From: Bacillus luti
Lineage (GTDB): Bacteria; Bacillota; Bacilli; Bacillales; Bacillaceae_G
Direction: 5' to 3'
Assembly (NCBI RefSeq): GCF_001884105.1
Contig: NZ_MACI01000024.1
Location: 39,467-103,466, forward strand
DNA: 64,000 bases
The notes under the pieces are model-generated. The model ran no database searches. It was not told the DNA's origin and saw only the letters and a list, made by a program, of their open reading frames with translations. The position numbers and the translations under genes are program-made. Within the stretch, counting starts at the first letter, position 1; each line of letters starts with the position of its first letter. Below are positions 25,248-34,883 of this stretch, in pieces.

Positions 25248-26198
25248 CTATGCTACTTGTTTTTCTTGCTCTATTTTTTGCTTAGCTGGCGTTCTATTCA
25301 CCACGATAATTCCCGCAGCTACACATGCTAAACCGAATAATACAAATGAATGAATTGTTTCACCTAAAATCATACTCGATAATAATACACCAAATACAGG
25401 TATAAAGAACATATACATTGATACTTGTCCAACCTTATTGTACTTCATAATTGTATTCCAGATGCAAAAACCAGCTGCAGATAAGAAAGATAAATAGATT
25501 AGCATAAGTATTGCATGTAAACTAAATGTAAATGGCATTGCACCTACTTGAAATACTCCTATACATAACAATCCTATTGACCCAAAAATCATTTGATATG
25601 CTGTCATATATCCAACATCTAACGTTTTGCTACCTTCTTTCGCCAATATATTCCCATAAGAATACAGCATTGCTGCACTAAGAAGTAATAAACTACCGAT
25701 TCCGAAATGGAATGATAAACTACCATCACTCGGTACATTTACTAAAACGACACCACAAAAGCCGATAGAGACTCCAATTATTTTTCTCATATTGAGAGCA
25801 TCATCTTTATATAAAAAGTGCGCGAGTATAATTTGAAAGAATGATGATGTGCCCGAAATAATAGCTCCTTCAATTCCCGAACTATAACTCATTCCGATAT
25901 AAAAACATATATATTGAAGAAATGTTTGAAATAAACCAATTTGTACTAACTGTTTCCCCGTTCCTTTTTTAAAGTTCATATCTTTTCCTAACACTTTAAA
26001 AAAGCATAAGAGCATGACTCCAGATAAGAAGAAGCGATAACCAGCAAATAATATTTGCTCTCCAACTTCTTGTGGCTGAATTCCAAGTTCAGCATAACTT
26101 AATTTAATGAAAGGGAATGCGCTCCCCCATAAAAAAGTTGCTACTATTGCAGCAATAAATACGCCAATCGGATGGGTAAAAAATTTCTCTGTCTTCAC
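25248..26198 (-). CDS. EamA family DMT transporter
   Basis: A 316-residue drug/metabolite transporter with two EamA repeats and ten membrane segments (first repeat FLWGSAFPFIK, second starting near LLLLSAAMLYSYGNILAKEG). The LGETIHSFVLFGLACVAAG block near the end is typical. It likely exports amino acids or metabolites; the substrate is unknown. Translation probably starts at GTG 26198 behind ggaaaggaag. It is divergent from the metal ATPase. Confidence 0.85.
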   Translation of the reverse strand: MKTEKFFTHPIGVFIAAIVATFLWGSAFPFIKLSYAELGIQPQEVGEQILFAGYRFFLSGVMLLCFFKVLGKDMNFKKGTGKQLVQIGLFQTFLQYICFYIGMSYSSGIEGAIISGTSSFFQIILAHFLYKDDALNMRKIIGVSIGFCGVVLVNVPSDGSLSFHFGIGSLLLLSAAMLYSYGNILAKEGSKTLDVGYMTAYQMIFGSIGLLCIGVFQVGAMPFTFSLHAILMLIYLSFLSAAGFCIWNTIMKYNKVGQVSMYMFFIPVFGVLLSSMILGETIHSFVLFGLACVAAGIIVVNRTPAKQKIEQEKQVA

Positions 26199-26325
26199 TT
26201 GTTGTCTTCCTTTCCGATCTTTTTATGAACAATATCCATATATACCAAAGGAACTGTGAAAACACAAGTTTTCAGTTTATACTTAAAACAAAAACATACC
26301 ATCTTTCAAAAACATATGTTATACT

Positions 26326-26340
26326 ATAGAATAATTACAA
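26326..26340. promoter_or_regulatory. PerR/Fur-like box upstream of the metal ATPase
   Basis: ATAGAATAATTACAA matches the PerR consensus TTATAATNATTATAA at 11 of 14 defined bases and follows a -10-like TATACT (26320-26325). Peroxide control of the homologous ATPase is known in B. subtilis, which supports the call. Confidence 0.55.
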
Positions 26341-26374
26341 CATAATAACTATTAAAATTATTTTCAACAGAAAT

Positions 26375-26414
26375 GCTGCTATCCATTAATGGATGGCAGC
26401 TTTCGTCGTTTTAT
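26375..26414 (+). other. Stable hairpin in the metal ATPase leader
   Basis: GCTGCTATCCAT and ATGGATGGCAGC form a 12-bp stem (one G-T pair) with a two-base loop, followed by TTTCGTCGTTTTAT. It lies 70 bp before the start codon and could act as a weak terminator or attenuator in the 5' leader. Confidence 0.55.
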
Positions 26415-26470
26415 AGGGGTTTCGATTTTGATTCTTCTTCTCAATAAGAATTTGAAAGGGGTGAGTAATA

Positions 26471-28396
26471 ATGAACTCGGAAGTAAAAACATTACCATCG
26501 AAACAAAACGTACCTACTCCATCTTGGATTCAAACATTAAAAAAGCACTATGAACTTATATTTGCAATCGCATCTGGTATTTTTATTTTAGTTGGCTGGT
26601 TACTCACAAAGAACGATGCAATACATGTGGGTATTACTTGCTATATCCTTGCTTATATAGTTGGTGGGTATGCAAAAGCGAAAGAAGGTATTGAAGATAC
26701 CATTGAAGAAAAAGAGCTAAATGTCGAAATGCTCATGCTCTTTGCTGCTATTGGGGCTGCAGTAATTGGCTACTGGGCAGAAGGTGCTATTTTGATCTTC
26801 ATCTTTGCACTAAGCGGTGCGATGGAATCTTATACATTAAGTAAAAGTCAAAAAGAAATTTCAGCGCTTCTTGATTTACAACCTGAAGAAGCGTTACGTA
26901 TTTCAAATGGAACCGAAGAACGTGTTCCTGTTAGACAATTACAAATTAACGACATTATTTTAATTAAACCTGGAGAACGCGTTCCTGCTGACGGTACAAT
27001 TCATAATGGTGAAACAAATATCGATGAAGCAGCTATCACCGGGGAACCTATTCCTAATGAAAAAAAACATGGTGATGAAGTATTTGCCGGCACTGTAAAT
27101 TTACGTGGGGCTATCGAAGTTATAATTACGAAGCCGAGCGATCAAACACTATTTCAAAAGATTATCCGTCTCGTTCAAAGTGCACAAAGCGAAAAATCCC
27201 CATCACAACTATTCATCGAAAAATTTGAAGGAACATATGTAAAAGGGGTACTAATCGTTGTTGCGCTTATGATGTTCGTTCCTCATTTCTTACTTGACTG
27301 GAGCTGGAATGAAACGTTTTATCGCGCTATGATCTTACTTGTAGTCGCTTCTCCTTGTGCACTCGTTGCTGCCATTACACCAGCGACTTTATCTGCAATT
27401 TCTAATGGAGCGAGAAATGGAATTCTCTTTAAAGGTGGCATACATTTAGAACGCCTCGCCTCAGTAAAAGCAATTGCCTTTGATAAAACAGGAACATTAA
27501 CAGAAGGAAAACCTACCGTAACAGATGTATATGTTCGAGAAAATATAACAGAAAAAGAAGTACTTTCTATTACAGCATCAATTGAAAGTCACTCTACACA
27601 TCCTTTAGCTGAATCCATCGTGAAATATGCACAACATGCGTATGACATTACATTAATAAAACCAGAAAATGTTGAAGATGTAACTGGTTTTGGGCTAAAA
27701 GGAATATTCGAAAACAAAGCTTATAAAATAGGTAAAGCTGATTTTATCGGTGAAGAAACAAAGACATTTCATAATGGTATTTCTGCCGCGCTTGAAAAAG
27801 AAGGTAAAACTGTCGTTTATATTAGTGATGAAGAAGGTATTCTTGGACTTATCGCTTTAAAAGATACGCTTCGTCAAGAAACAATAGCTGCCATCCGTGA
27901 TTTACAAAGTATTGGTGTTGAAGCCATTATGATTACCGGCGATAATGAGGAAACAGCAAAAGCAATTGCCTCTGAAAGTAATATAAAGGAATATTACGCA
28001 TCGTGTTTGCCAGAAACAAAAGTTGAAACGATTAAAAAGTTAAAAGAAAAATACGGTACAGTAGCAATGGTCGGAGACGGTATAAATGATGCCCCTGCGC
28101 TCGCTACTGCTAGCATTGGTGTGGCAATGGGTGAAGGAACTGATGTAGCCTTAGAAACTGCAGACGTTGTACTTATGAAGAACGAACTATCTCGACTTTC
28201 GCAAGCAATCCGTTTATCAAAACGAATGAACCGTATTGTGAAACAAAACGTAATCTTTTCGCTAGCTGTAATCGCAATGCTTATTTGTTCAAATTTCTTG
28301 CAATTTTTAGCTCTTCCATTCGGTGTTATCGGGCATGAAGGAAGTACGATTCTTGTGATTTTGAATGGCTTACGATTATTAAAAGGAAACAAATAA
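26471..28396 (+). CDS. pfeT: P1B-type metal ATPase, PfeT/ZosA type
   Basis: A 641-residue metal-transporting P-type ATPase without an N-terminal heavy-metal binding domain. The membrane metal motif is S294-P-C296 (VASPCALV), as in the P1B-4 group; the phosphorylated Asp is D338 in FDKTGTLTEG; TGEP, HPLAES and MVGDGINDAPAL are intact. The B. subtilis homologue (YkvW, first ZosA, later PfeT) exports ferrous iron and is PerR-regulated; the PerR-like box here fits. Fe2+ is the likely ion; Zn2+ or Co2+ are alternatives. Confidence 0.85.
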   Translation: MNSEVKTLPSKQNVPTPSWIQTLKKHYELIFAIASGIFILVGWLLTKNDAIHVGITCYILAYIVGGYAKAKEGIEDTIEEKELNVEMLMLFAAIGAAVIGYWAEGAILIFIFALSGAMESYTLSKSQKEISALLDLQPEEALRISNGTEERVPVRQLQINDIILIKPGERVPADGTIHNGETNIDEAAITGEPIPNEKKHGDEVFAGTVNLRGAIEVIITKPSDQTLFQKIIRLVQSAQSEKSPSQLFIEKFEGTYVKGVLIVVALMMFVPHFLLDWSWNETFYRAMILLVVASPCALVAAITPATLSAISNGARNGILFKGGIHLERLASVKAIAFDKTGTLTEGKPTVTDVYVRENITEKEVLSITASIESHSTHPLAESIVKYAQHAYDITLIKPENVEDVTGFGLKGIFENKAYKIGKADFIGEETKTFHNGISAALEKEGKTVVYISDEEGILGLIALKDTLRQETIAAIRDLQSIGVEAIMITGDNEETAKAIASESNIKEYYASCLPETKVETIKKLKEKYGTVAMVGDGINDAPALATASIGVAMGEGTDVALETADVVLMKNELSRLSQAIRLSKRMNRIVKQNVIFSLAVIAMLICSNFLQFLALPFGVIGHEGSTILVILNGLRLLKGNK

Positions 28397-28428
28397 AACG
28401 GGTCCCTCATAGAGGACCCGTTTTTTTA
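28396..28428. terminator. Terminator of the metal ATPase gene
   Basis: AAAACGGGTCC.TC pairs with GA.GGACCCGTTTT around a short loop, followed by seven T; it also fits the end of the small minus-strand gene. Confidence 0.9.
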
Positions 28429-28539
28429 ATGGTAGCTATTATGCCCGTTCGCACTACTACTCGTTTTATGCTTTGGATGCGAACTGCTCTTTTGTTTATT
28501 GTTATTTTTATTGTTGTGGTTCTTTTTATTATTACTCAT
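28426..28539 (-). CDS. Tiny Asn/Lys/Ser/His-rich protein (37 aa)
   Basis: A 37-residue hydrophilic protein beginning MSNNKKNHNNKNNNKQKSSS and ending in a His/Ser-rich tail. The ATG at 28539 follows an excellent ggggggat site; a longer reading upstream to 28650 overlaps yfkH and lacks one. Such low-complexity peptides in the B. cereus group are often small acid-soluble spore or stress proteins, but I cannot name a family. It sits behind yfkH in the same direction. Confidence 0.6.
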   Translation of the reverse strand: MSNNKKNHNNKNNNKQKSSSHPKHKTSSSANGHNSYH

Positions 28540-28585
28540 GAAATATCCCCCCTGTTCCCTTTTATTATGGAACAAGAGCTCATTT

Positions 28586-29449
28586 TTAATTACGGGAATT
28601 ATTGTCACCCGTTCTATAATGATGGAGTAAACCATTAATTTCACCGCCAAGTAAAATTACCCATCCAGTTAAGTAAAACCATAACATTAAAATAATGATA
28701 CCACCGAGACCACCATATGTATTGGCGTAATTTGCAAACTTATCTACATAATAAGCAAATGAGTACGATACCACAATCCATCCTACAGTAGCGAATGTTG
28801 CTCCTGAAATGACTTCTCTTCTTTTTAACTTTCGATCTGGTGCAAATGTATATAAAAAACTAAACAACGCAAATAGTACGAAGAAACTAGCTACTAATCG
28901 TGTAATACTCCACACGTAAGAAAAACTATCCGATAAACCAATTGCTTTAAATACCGCTGCCCCAATCACTTGTCCGAAAACTGGAACAATGAGTGCAAAC
29001 ACAATCATGAAAATGATCGCTAATGTAAACACAATTGATAACGCTCTCGTTTTAATAAAAGAGCGTGTTTCTGTTACATCATACGCACGGTTGAAAGCAT
29101 TCATAACCGCATTCACTCCGTTTGAAGCAAACCATAGCATGGATAGTAAACCAAATGATAATAAACCACCATTTTGCTCATTTACAACTTTATCTACGTT
29201 CACTTCAATTAAGTACATTGCATCTTCCGGTACATACGGTTCTAATAAATTGAGCACACTTTCTGTTTGAAGGTCAATGAATCCAAGAAGCGTAATTAAG
29301 AAAACAAGCCCAGGAAAAATCGCAAGCAAGAAGAAATAAGCGAGCTGTGCTGCCAAGCCCGCTACATCATCGCGCATCGTTCGGTCATACAAATCTTTAC
29401 CAAACGAATAAGTACGATTTCTCCTCACCTTTTCTAAAAATTTTTTCAT
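28586..29449 (-). CDS. yfkH: YihY/BrkB family membrane protein YfkH
   Basis: A 287-residue polytopic protein (six segments) of the YihY/virulence factor BrkB family. Recognisable blocks are LAAQLAYFFLLAIFPGLVFL, ASNGVNAVMNAFNRAYDV and GGLGGIIILMLWFYLTGWVILLGGEIN. It was once thought to be RNase BN, which is not supported. It ends the yfkJ-yfkI-yfkH operon, SigB-dependent in B. subtilis. It starts six bases after the upstream gene's stop, so cotranslation is likely. Confidence 0.9.
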   Translation of the reverse strand: MKKFLEKVRRNRTYSFGKDLYDRTMRDDVAGLAAQLAYFFLLAIFPGLVFLITLLGFIDLQTESVLNLLEPYVPEDAMYLIEVNVDKVVNEQNGGLLSFGLLSMLWFASNGVNAVMNAFNRAYDVTETRSFIKTRALSIVFTLAIIFMIVFALIVPVFGQVIGAAVFKAIGLSDSFSYVWSITRLVASFFVLFALFSFLYTFAPDRKLKRREVISGATFATVGWIVVSYSFAYYVDKFANYANTYGGLGGIIILMLWFYLTGWVILLGGEINGLLHHYRTGDNNSRN

Positions 29450-29455
29450 ATATGT

Positions 29456-29971
29456 TTAAACGCTTTTCTTCTCTTCTTTATCTTGCTTTAACTCAATGTA
29501 CGCTTCAGTTTTTTTTTCCTCTACATTTGAGTCTTTCATAAATAATTCACGCGCTTCTTTCATACCACCATCTTCAGCTACTACTGGCTCTTCTTCTGCT
29601 TTCAGCTCATCTACCTTCGACGATACAGCTTGAATTTCAATTGTTTCTGGCTTTTCTACTTGCTCAATTTTTTTCTTACTAAAAATTTCTTTCGTTTCTT
29701 TTAACGTTTCTACAACAGACGGCGTCAATTTTTTGATTTCTGCTACTTTCGCTTTCACTACATTGAAATCAGCAAGTTCGCGTCCTTTATCTGTAACAGT
29801 TTGCACTTTTTCTTTGATCTTTGCATTTTCACCAATTTCAATCATCTTCGTTTTTGCTTTTTCCGCAGTATTTTTTACTTTTTCACGGTTTTCTTTCTTC
29901 AACATAGATACAGCTACACCTGCAGCTACACCAAGTGCAATATTTCGAGCAATATTATTTTTCTTCGCCAT
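29456..29971 (-). CDS. YtxH-like/YfkI-position protein, coiled-coil and acidic
   Basis: 171 residues: a short hydrophobic N-terminus (ARNIALGVAAGVAVSML) followed by a long charged, helical, Lys/Glu-rich region. The start resembles YtxH-like stress proteins. It holds the place of yfkI in the yfkJ-I-H operon of B. subtilis, but I cannot confirm sequence homology. Probably membrane-associated by its first helix. Function unknown, stress-linked by context. Confidence 0.65.
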   Translation of the reverse strand: MAKKNNIARNIALGVAAGVAVSMLKKENREKVKNTAEKAKTKMIEIGENAKIKEKVQTVTDKGRELADFNVVKAKVAEIKKLTPSVVETLKETKEIFSKKKIEQVEKPETIEIQAVSSKVDELKAEEEPVVAEDGGMKEARELFMKDSNVEEKKTEAYIELKQDKEEKKSV

Positions 29972-30024
29972 ATTCCTTCACCCTTTCATTTCTTATGTTA
30001 GAAAGTATTTCTTTCTAAGCTTCC

Positions 30025-30489
30025 TCATATTCCTTGTTCATTTCGAATGAAAGCTAATAGCTTTGCACACCCTTCTGTTACAAGGTCATATACTTCTTGG
30101 AAATTCCCTGTATAGTAAGGGTCGGGAACGTCTGTCCAGCCACCGTCTGGAACAAAATCGGACAGCCTACCAATATAGCCTCCAGTTTTACCTAAACTTT
30201 TTAAATCTGCTATATTCTTGTTGTCCATGGCAATAATATAATCAAACTTTGTTAAGTCTTCTTTTTCTACTTGCCTTGCTTTAATTCCTTCAAAAGTGAC
30301 TGCATTTTCTTTTAAAATTTTTTGTGTTCCTTTATGTGGCGGATGACCAATATGCCAATCTCCAGTTCCTGCAGAATCAATGACAATTTTCCCTTCGAGT
30401 CCCTCTTTTACGACAAGATTTCGAAAAATCGCTTCTGCCATCGGAGAACGGCAAATGTTCCCAAGACAAACAAACAATACTTGAACCAT
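30025..30489 (-). CDS. yfkJ: Low-molecular-weight protein tyrosine phosphatase YfkJ
   Basis: A 154-residue LMW-PTP. The P-loop is C8-LGNICRS (nucleophilic Cys8, Arg14) and the general acid Asp lies in VPDPYYTG. It dephosphorylates tyrosine, or possibly arginine as the YwlE paralogue does. First gene of the yfkJ-I-H operon; in B. subtilis YfkJ is linked to ethanol stress resistance under SigB. The upstream region here shows TTGGTT and TATATT 16 bases apart, a possible SigA promoter, but no clear SigB element. Confidence 0.9.
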   Translation of the reverse strand: MVQVLFVCLGNICRSPMAEAIFRNLVVKEGLEGKIVIDSAGTGDWHIGHPPHKGTQKILKENAVTFEGIKARQVEKEDLTKFDYIIAMDNKNIADLKSLGKTGGYIGRLSDFVPDGGWTDVPDPYYTGNFQEVYDLVTEGCAKLLAFIRNEQGI

Positions 30490-30663
30490 ATTTTTGTCTC
30501 TTCCCTTCTTGGTGCATTTCTTAATATATACTTATAGTATAAACAACCAATTATTAAATATAAAGGAAATCCCTACTAATTTAATAGGATTGAAAAGATT
30601 CATTAACGAAAATGATAAAAAATGTTAAGATAGCCTTATGTTATTTTAAAGGGGGACACTTCG

Positions 30664-30888
30664 GTGGATTTATCCGTAAAGTCAGAAGAAAACGTTGAAT
30701 ATATGGTCGAAGCTATTAAAGAAAAATTACGTATGGTTAATGCTGGAGCAATGAGAGCTGCTAGCTTTAATGAAGAAATGTACGAAGACTTACGTGACAT
30801 TTATGAGCATGTTATGAAACGTGAAACATTCAGCATTAGTGAAATGCAAGCTATTACAGAAGAATTAGGTACATTAATTAAAAAATAA
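30664..30888 (+). CDS. yfkK: UPF0435 family protein YfkK
   Basis: A 74-residue helical acidic protein ([20 protein letters not shown], then [18 protein letters not shown]) of the UPF0435/YfkK family, function unknown. Translation starts at GTG 30664 behind aaaggggga. It is divergent from yfkJ, as in B. subtilis, and has its own terminator. Confidence 0.88.
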
Positions 30889-30920
30889 AAAAGCCTCTCT
30901 TATATGAGGCTCTTTTTTAT
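30888..30920 (+). terminator. Terminator of yfkK
   Basis: AAGCCTC and GAGGCT form a stem with an 8-nt loop, followed by CTTTTTT. Confidence 0.85.
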
Positions 30921-31080
30921 TTCCAACAAATTCATGACAACTCTTCTGTTTCCCTCAACCAACTGTAAAATACTGTACAATAGAAGTAGAACCTCATCTT
31001 AGATTTTTTCTCCATACATACTACTCACAAATAATAGCAACACTACCATTGCTAACTGTTTTTACTGGAGGTGCTTACTT

Positions 31081-33747
31081 ATGAGCAATTGGTACAGTAA
31101 GACGAAAGATCAAATATTAACAGATTTTAAAACAAATGAACAAAATGGCTTAACAACCGAAAGCGTAGATGAACGTGTAAAGCAGTATGGACCAAATGAG
31201 TTGATCGCAAAACAAAAGCGCACTTTATGGCAACGGATTTTTGCCCAAATTAATGATGTCCTCGTATACGTCCTTCTTATCGCCGCCCTTATTTCTGCCT
31301 TTGTAGGAGAATGGGCCGATGCAAGCATTATCGCACTCGTTGTCATATTAAATGCAGTTATCGGCGTTATCCAAGAGTCCAAAGCTGAGCAAGCTTTAGA
31401 AGCACTAAAGAAAATGGCAACGCCTAAAGCTATCGTAAAACGCGGCGGTGAGCTACAAGAAATTCCATCTGAACAAGTCGTTCCAGGTGATATTGTCATG
31501 CTCGATGCAGGACGTTATATCCCATGTGATTTGCGACTAATCGAAACGGCAAATTTAAAAGTTGAAGAATCTGCTCTCACTGGTGAGTCCGTTCCTGTTG
31601 ATAAGGATGCACTTTATCATCCTTCTATGCAAACGGATGAACAAGTACCACTCGGCGATCAAAAAAATATGGCCTTTATGTCTACTCTTGTTACATACGG
31701 GCGAGGTGTCGGTGTTGCTGTTGAAACTGGAATGAATTCACAAATTGGTAAGATTGCTACCCTTTTACATGAAGCAGACGATGATATGACACCACTTCAA
31801 AAAAGCTTAGCACAAGTCGGTAAGTATTTAGGCTTTGTCGCTGTAGCTATTTGTATCGTTATGTTTCTCATCGGCTTTTTACAAGGACGAGATACGTTAG
31901 AAATGTTTATGACTGCTATTAGTTTAGCTGTTGCAGCTATTCCAGAAGGCTTACCAGCTATTGTTTCCATCGTTCTAGCAATTGGTGTGCAGCGCATGAT
32001 CAAACAAAATGTTATCATTCGTAAACTACCAGCTGTTGAAGCGCTTGGGTCTGTTACAATTATTTGTTCAGATAAAACTGGTACGTTAACGCAAAATAAA
32101 ATGACCGTTACTCACTTTTATGGTGATACCACATACAATCGCTTAGAAAGTTTAAATGTGAATAACGATACGCAACGTCTACTGTTAGAGAATATGGTGC
32201 TATGTAATGATGCGTCTTATAGTAGTGAATCACAAACCGGAGATCCAACTGAAATTGCTCTTCTCGTTGCGGGAAGCTCTTTTAACATTCAGAAGGACGA
32301 TTTAGAAAATAAGCATAAACGTGTTAACGAAGTACCTTTCGATTCCGATCGTAAAATGATGTCAACTGTACATACATACGATGAAAGCTACTATAGCATG
32401 ACGAAAGGTGCTATCGATAAACTCTTACCTCGATGTACTCACATATTTAAAAACGGTAAAATCGAAGTTCTAACAGAGGCTGATAAAAATCAAATATTGG
32501 AAGCTGCTCAGTCCATGTCGCAAGAAGCTTTAAGAGTACTTTCATTCGCATTTAAACAATACAATTCAAGCGATGTGGATATAGATCATCTTGAAGAAGA
32601 CCTCATCTTTATTGGTCTTGTCGGTATGATTGATCCACCGCGTACAGAAGTAAAAGATTCCATTACAGAATGTAAAAAAGCCGGTATTCGCACAGTTATG
32701 ATTACTGGTGACCATAAAGACACCGCATTTGCAATTGCCAAAGAACTTGGCATTGCTGAAGAAAAGTCTGAAATTATGATAGGAACTGAATTAGATAACA
32801 TTTCAGATACAGAACTAGCAAGCAAAATTAATCACTTAAATGTATTTGCTAGGGTCTCTCCAGAGCATAAAGTAAAAATCGTAAAAGCATTACGTGCGAA
32901 AGGAAATATCGTTTCTATGACTGGTGATGGCGTCAATGACGCTCCATCTTTAAAGCAAGCAGATGTTGGCGTAGCGATGGGTATTACAGGAACAGACGTT
33001 GCAAAAGGGGCTGCAGATGTCGTGTTAACAGATGATAATTTCTCATCTATCGTGAAAGCTGTTGAGGAAGGTAGAAATATTTATCGCAACATAAAAAAAT
33101 CAATTCTTTTCCTACTCTCTTGTAACTTTGGAGAAATTATCGCTTTATTTTTAGCCATTTTACTTGGCTGGGCGACACCATTACGCCCAATCCACATTTT
33201 GTGGGTCAATTTAATTACCGACACACTTCCTGCACTATCACTTGGTGTTGACCCTGAAGATTCAGATGTGATGAAGGAAAAGCCACGACGTGCGAAAGAA
33301 AGCCTATTTAGCGGTAGCATCCCTTTTCTTATTTTCAATGGGGCTGTCATTGGACTTTTAACGCTAGTAGCCTTTATCGCCGGAGCAAAATTCTATACTG
33401 GAGATACAAATTTATTCCCTCTTTTCCCAGAGCGAATTGATGAAGATGCCCTATTACATGCTCAAACGATGGCATTTGTCGTTCTTAGTTTTTCTCAGCT
33501 CGTTCATTCATTTAACTTGCGTTCAAGAACGAAATCGATTTTTTCAATTGGGATCTTTACAAATAAATATTTAGTCTTCTCCCTTCTTATCGGTGTTCTT
33601 ATGCAAGTTTGTATCATTTCCATCCCACCTCTTGCCAATATATTCGGTGTGCATGCATTAACGATGCGAGATTGGGGATTTGTTCTCTTATTAAGTATCA
33701 TTCCGCTTGTTGTGAATGAAATCATTAAATTAGTGAAGAGAAACTAA
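31081..33747 (+). CDS. SERCA-type calcium-translocating P-type ATPase (YloB-like)
   Basis: An 888-residue P2A ATPase. Actuator motif TGES (ALTGESVPVDK), the ion-binding PEGLP in segment 4, phosphorylated D331 in CSDKTGTLTQNK, MTGDGVNDAPSLK and the segment 5-6 ion ligands (NFGEI, ITDTLPALSLG) are intact; C-terminal segments complete the ten-helix set. It exports Ca2+ from the cytoplasm; the B. subtilis relative YloB acts in spores. The start at 31081 has tggaggtg upstream. It is monocistronic with a strong terminator. Confidence 0.92.
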   Translation: MSNWYSKTKDQILTDFKTNEQNGLTTESVDERVKQYGPNELIAKQKRTLWQRIFAQINDVLVYVLLIAALISAFVGEWADASIIALVVILNAVIGVIQESKAEQALEALKKMATPKAIVKRGGELQEIPSEQVVPGDIVMLDAGRYIPCDLRLIETANLKVEESALTGESVPVDKDALYHPSMQTDEQVPLGDQKNMAFMSTLVTYGRGVGVAVETGMNSQIGKIATLLHEADDDMTPLQKSLAQVGKYLGFVAVAICIVMFLIGFLQGRDTLEMFMTAISLAVAAIPEGLPAIVSIVLAIGVQRMIKQNVIIRKLPAVEALGSVTIICSDKTGTLTQNKMTVTHFYGDTTYNRLESLNVNNDTQRLLLENMVLCNDASYSSESQTGDPTEIALLVAGSSFNIQKDDLENKHKRVNEVPFDSDRKMMSTVHTYDESYYSMTKGAIDKLLPRCTHIFKNGKIEVLTEADKNQILEAAQSMSQEALRVLSFAFKQYNSSDVDIDHLEEDLIFIGLVGMIDPPRTEVKDSITECKKAGIRTVMITGDHKDTAFAIAKELGIAEEKSEIMIGTELDNISDTELASKINHLNVFARVSPEHKVKIVKALRAKGNIVSMTGDGVNDAPSLKQADVGVAMGITGTDVAKGAADVVLTDDNFSSIVKAVEEGRNIYRNIKKSILFLLSCNFGEIIALFLAILLGWATPLRPIHILWVNLITDTLPALSLGVDPEDSDVMKEKPRRAKESLFSGSIPFLIFNGAVIGLLTLVAFIAGAKFYTGDTNLFPLFPERIDEDALLHAQTMAFVVLSFSQLVHSFNLRSRTKSIFSIGIFTNKYLVFSLLIGVLMQVCIISIPPLANIFGVHALTMRDWGFVLLLSIIPLVVNEIIKLVKRN

Positions 33748-33780
33748 AAGGCAATGAGGACTAGTCCTCATTGCCTTTTC
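33747..33780. terminator. Bidirectional terminator
   Basis: AAAAGGCAATGAGGACT and AGTCCTCATTGCCTTTT form a perfect palindromic stem between converging ATPase and yceH. Confidence 0.9.
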
Positions 33781-33782
33781 AT

Positions 33783-34865
33783 TTATCCTTGTAATTCTTT
33801 TTTGATGTTCTCTGTTAATGTAGCCATACGCTTGCGACTTTCTTCACGCTCACGTTTGTTTTGCTCTTCAATTTGTTGTGTTTCTTGCATACCTCTTGAA
33901 ATGATGTTCCAAGTCTCTTCAAGTGTTTCCATCTTAATACTAGAAGAGCCTGATAGCCTTGCCACTTCCACACTTTGAGTTGCAATATTTTGTGCATTTT
34001 TCTTAAGTAACTCATTTGTACGACGATCCAGTTCAGCCATAGAATCTGCAACAAGCTTTTGACGCTTCGCATTTACCGCTTGAATGATACCATTTTTAAA
34101 GATAGGAATCGTTGTAATAAATGCTGTATTGATCTTACCGATTAATTTATTGTTACCACGTTGAATCATACGAATTTGTGGTGCTGTAAGTAAAGCAACC
34201 ATACGTGCCTTTTCTAAATCGTCAATACGCTGTTCTAAAATTTCAACAGAGTTTTTAAGCGACTCTAATTCAATACCTGCTAATTGATCATTATTACGTA
34301 CACGCTCTTCATACATCGGAACTAGCTCTGTATTTAAACGATCTAATAACATTTCTCCTGCTACTACGTATTTTTCTAAGTCTAAGTAATATTTTAAGTT
34401 TTGCTCATATAATCCGTCTAACGTACCAATTGATTTTTTCATTTCATCTTGATACTTCGTAATTTCCACGTACACTTTATCAATTTCACGGCCCATCGTT
34501 TGATACTTGCTAAAGATTTGTTCAATCATTTTATCCGCTTTTTTGAACATACGTGAGAAGAAACCGCTTTTCTCTTCCGCAAAATCTTTGCTATCAAATC
34601 GGTCCATAATTTTACCAAGCTGTTTTAATAACTCACCAGAGTCTTCTATTTTTGATAGAGACATTGTATGTAAAATTTGATCTGCAAAGCGTGAAATTTC
34701 CATAGATGGTTCTTTTCCAAGCTCAATTAATTCTAATTGGTCTTTAATATCTACCGCATTATAAATACGTTGTACATCCGCATCTTGTCTAAGTTGCAAG
34801 CGAACATCTTGTGCTGTTTGCTCATTTAATTCTGTTTTCGAATCTAGTACGACTGGGTTATTCAT
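33783..34865 (-). CDS. yceH: Toxic anion resistance protein, TelA/YceH family
   Basis: A 360-residue soluble, largely helical protein of the TelA (tellurite resistance) family. Typical blocks: FADQILHTMSLSKIEDSG, KYVVAGEMLLDRL and VALLTAPQIRMIQRGNNKLIGKI. No membrane segment. Found with TerD and TerC proteins in stress clusters; the molecular role is unknown. It is 18 bp downstream of yceG, so the two form one transcription unit. Confidence 0.9.
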   Translation of the reverse strand: MNNPVVLDSKTELNEQTAQDVRLQLRQDADVQRIYNAVDIKDQLELIELGKEPSMEISRFADQILHTMSLSKIEDSGELLKQLGKIMDRFDSKDFAEEKSGFFSRMFKKADKMIEQIFSKYQTMGREIDKVYVEITKYQDEMKKSIGTLDGLYEQNLKYYLDLEKYVVAGEMLLDRLNTELVPMYEERVRNNDQLAGIELESLKNSVEILEQRIDDLEKARMVALLTAPQIRMIQRGNNKLIGKINTAFITTIPIFKNGIIQAVNAKRQKLVADSMAELDRRTNELLKKNAQNIATQSVEVARLSGSSSIKMETLEETWNIISRGMQETQQIEEQNKREREESRKRMATLTENIKKELQG

Positions 34866-34883
34866 ATGGTATTCTCCCTTTCC

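Noticed and set aside
28540-28650. Extension of the tiny Asn-rich protein into yfkH
   Set aside because: Overlaps the yfkH 3' end; the ggggggat site precedes the internal ATG.
30490-30560. SigB promoter before yfkJ
   Set aside because: A GTTTAT element is present but no GGGTA at the right distance; only a SigA-like pair can be read.
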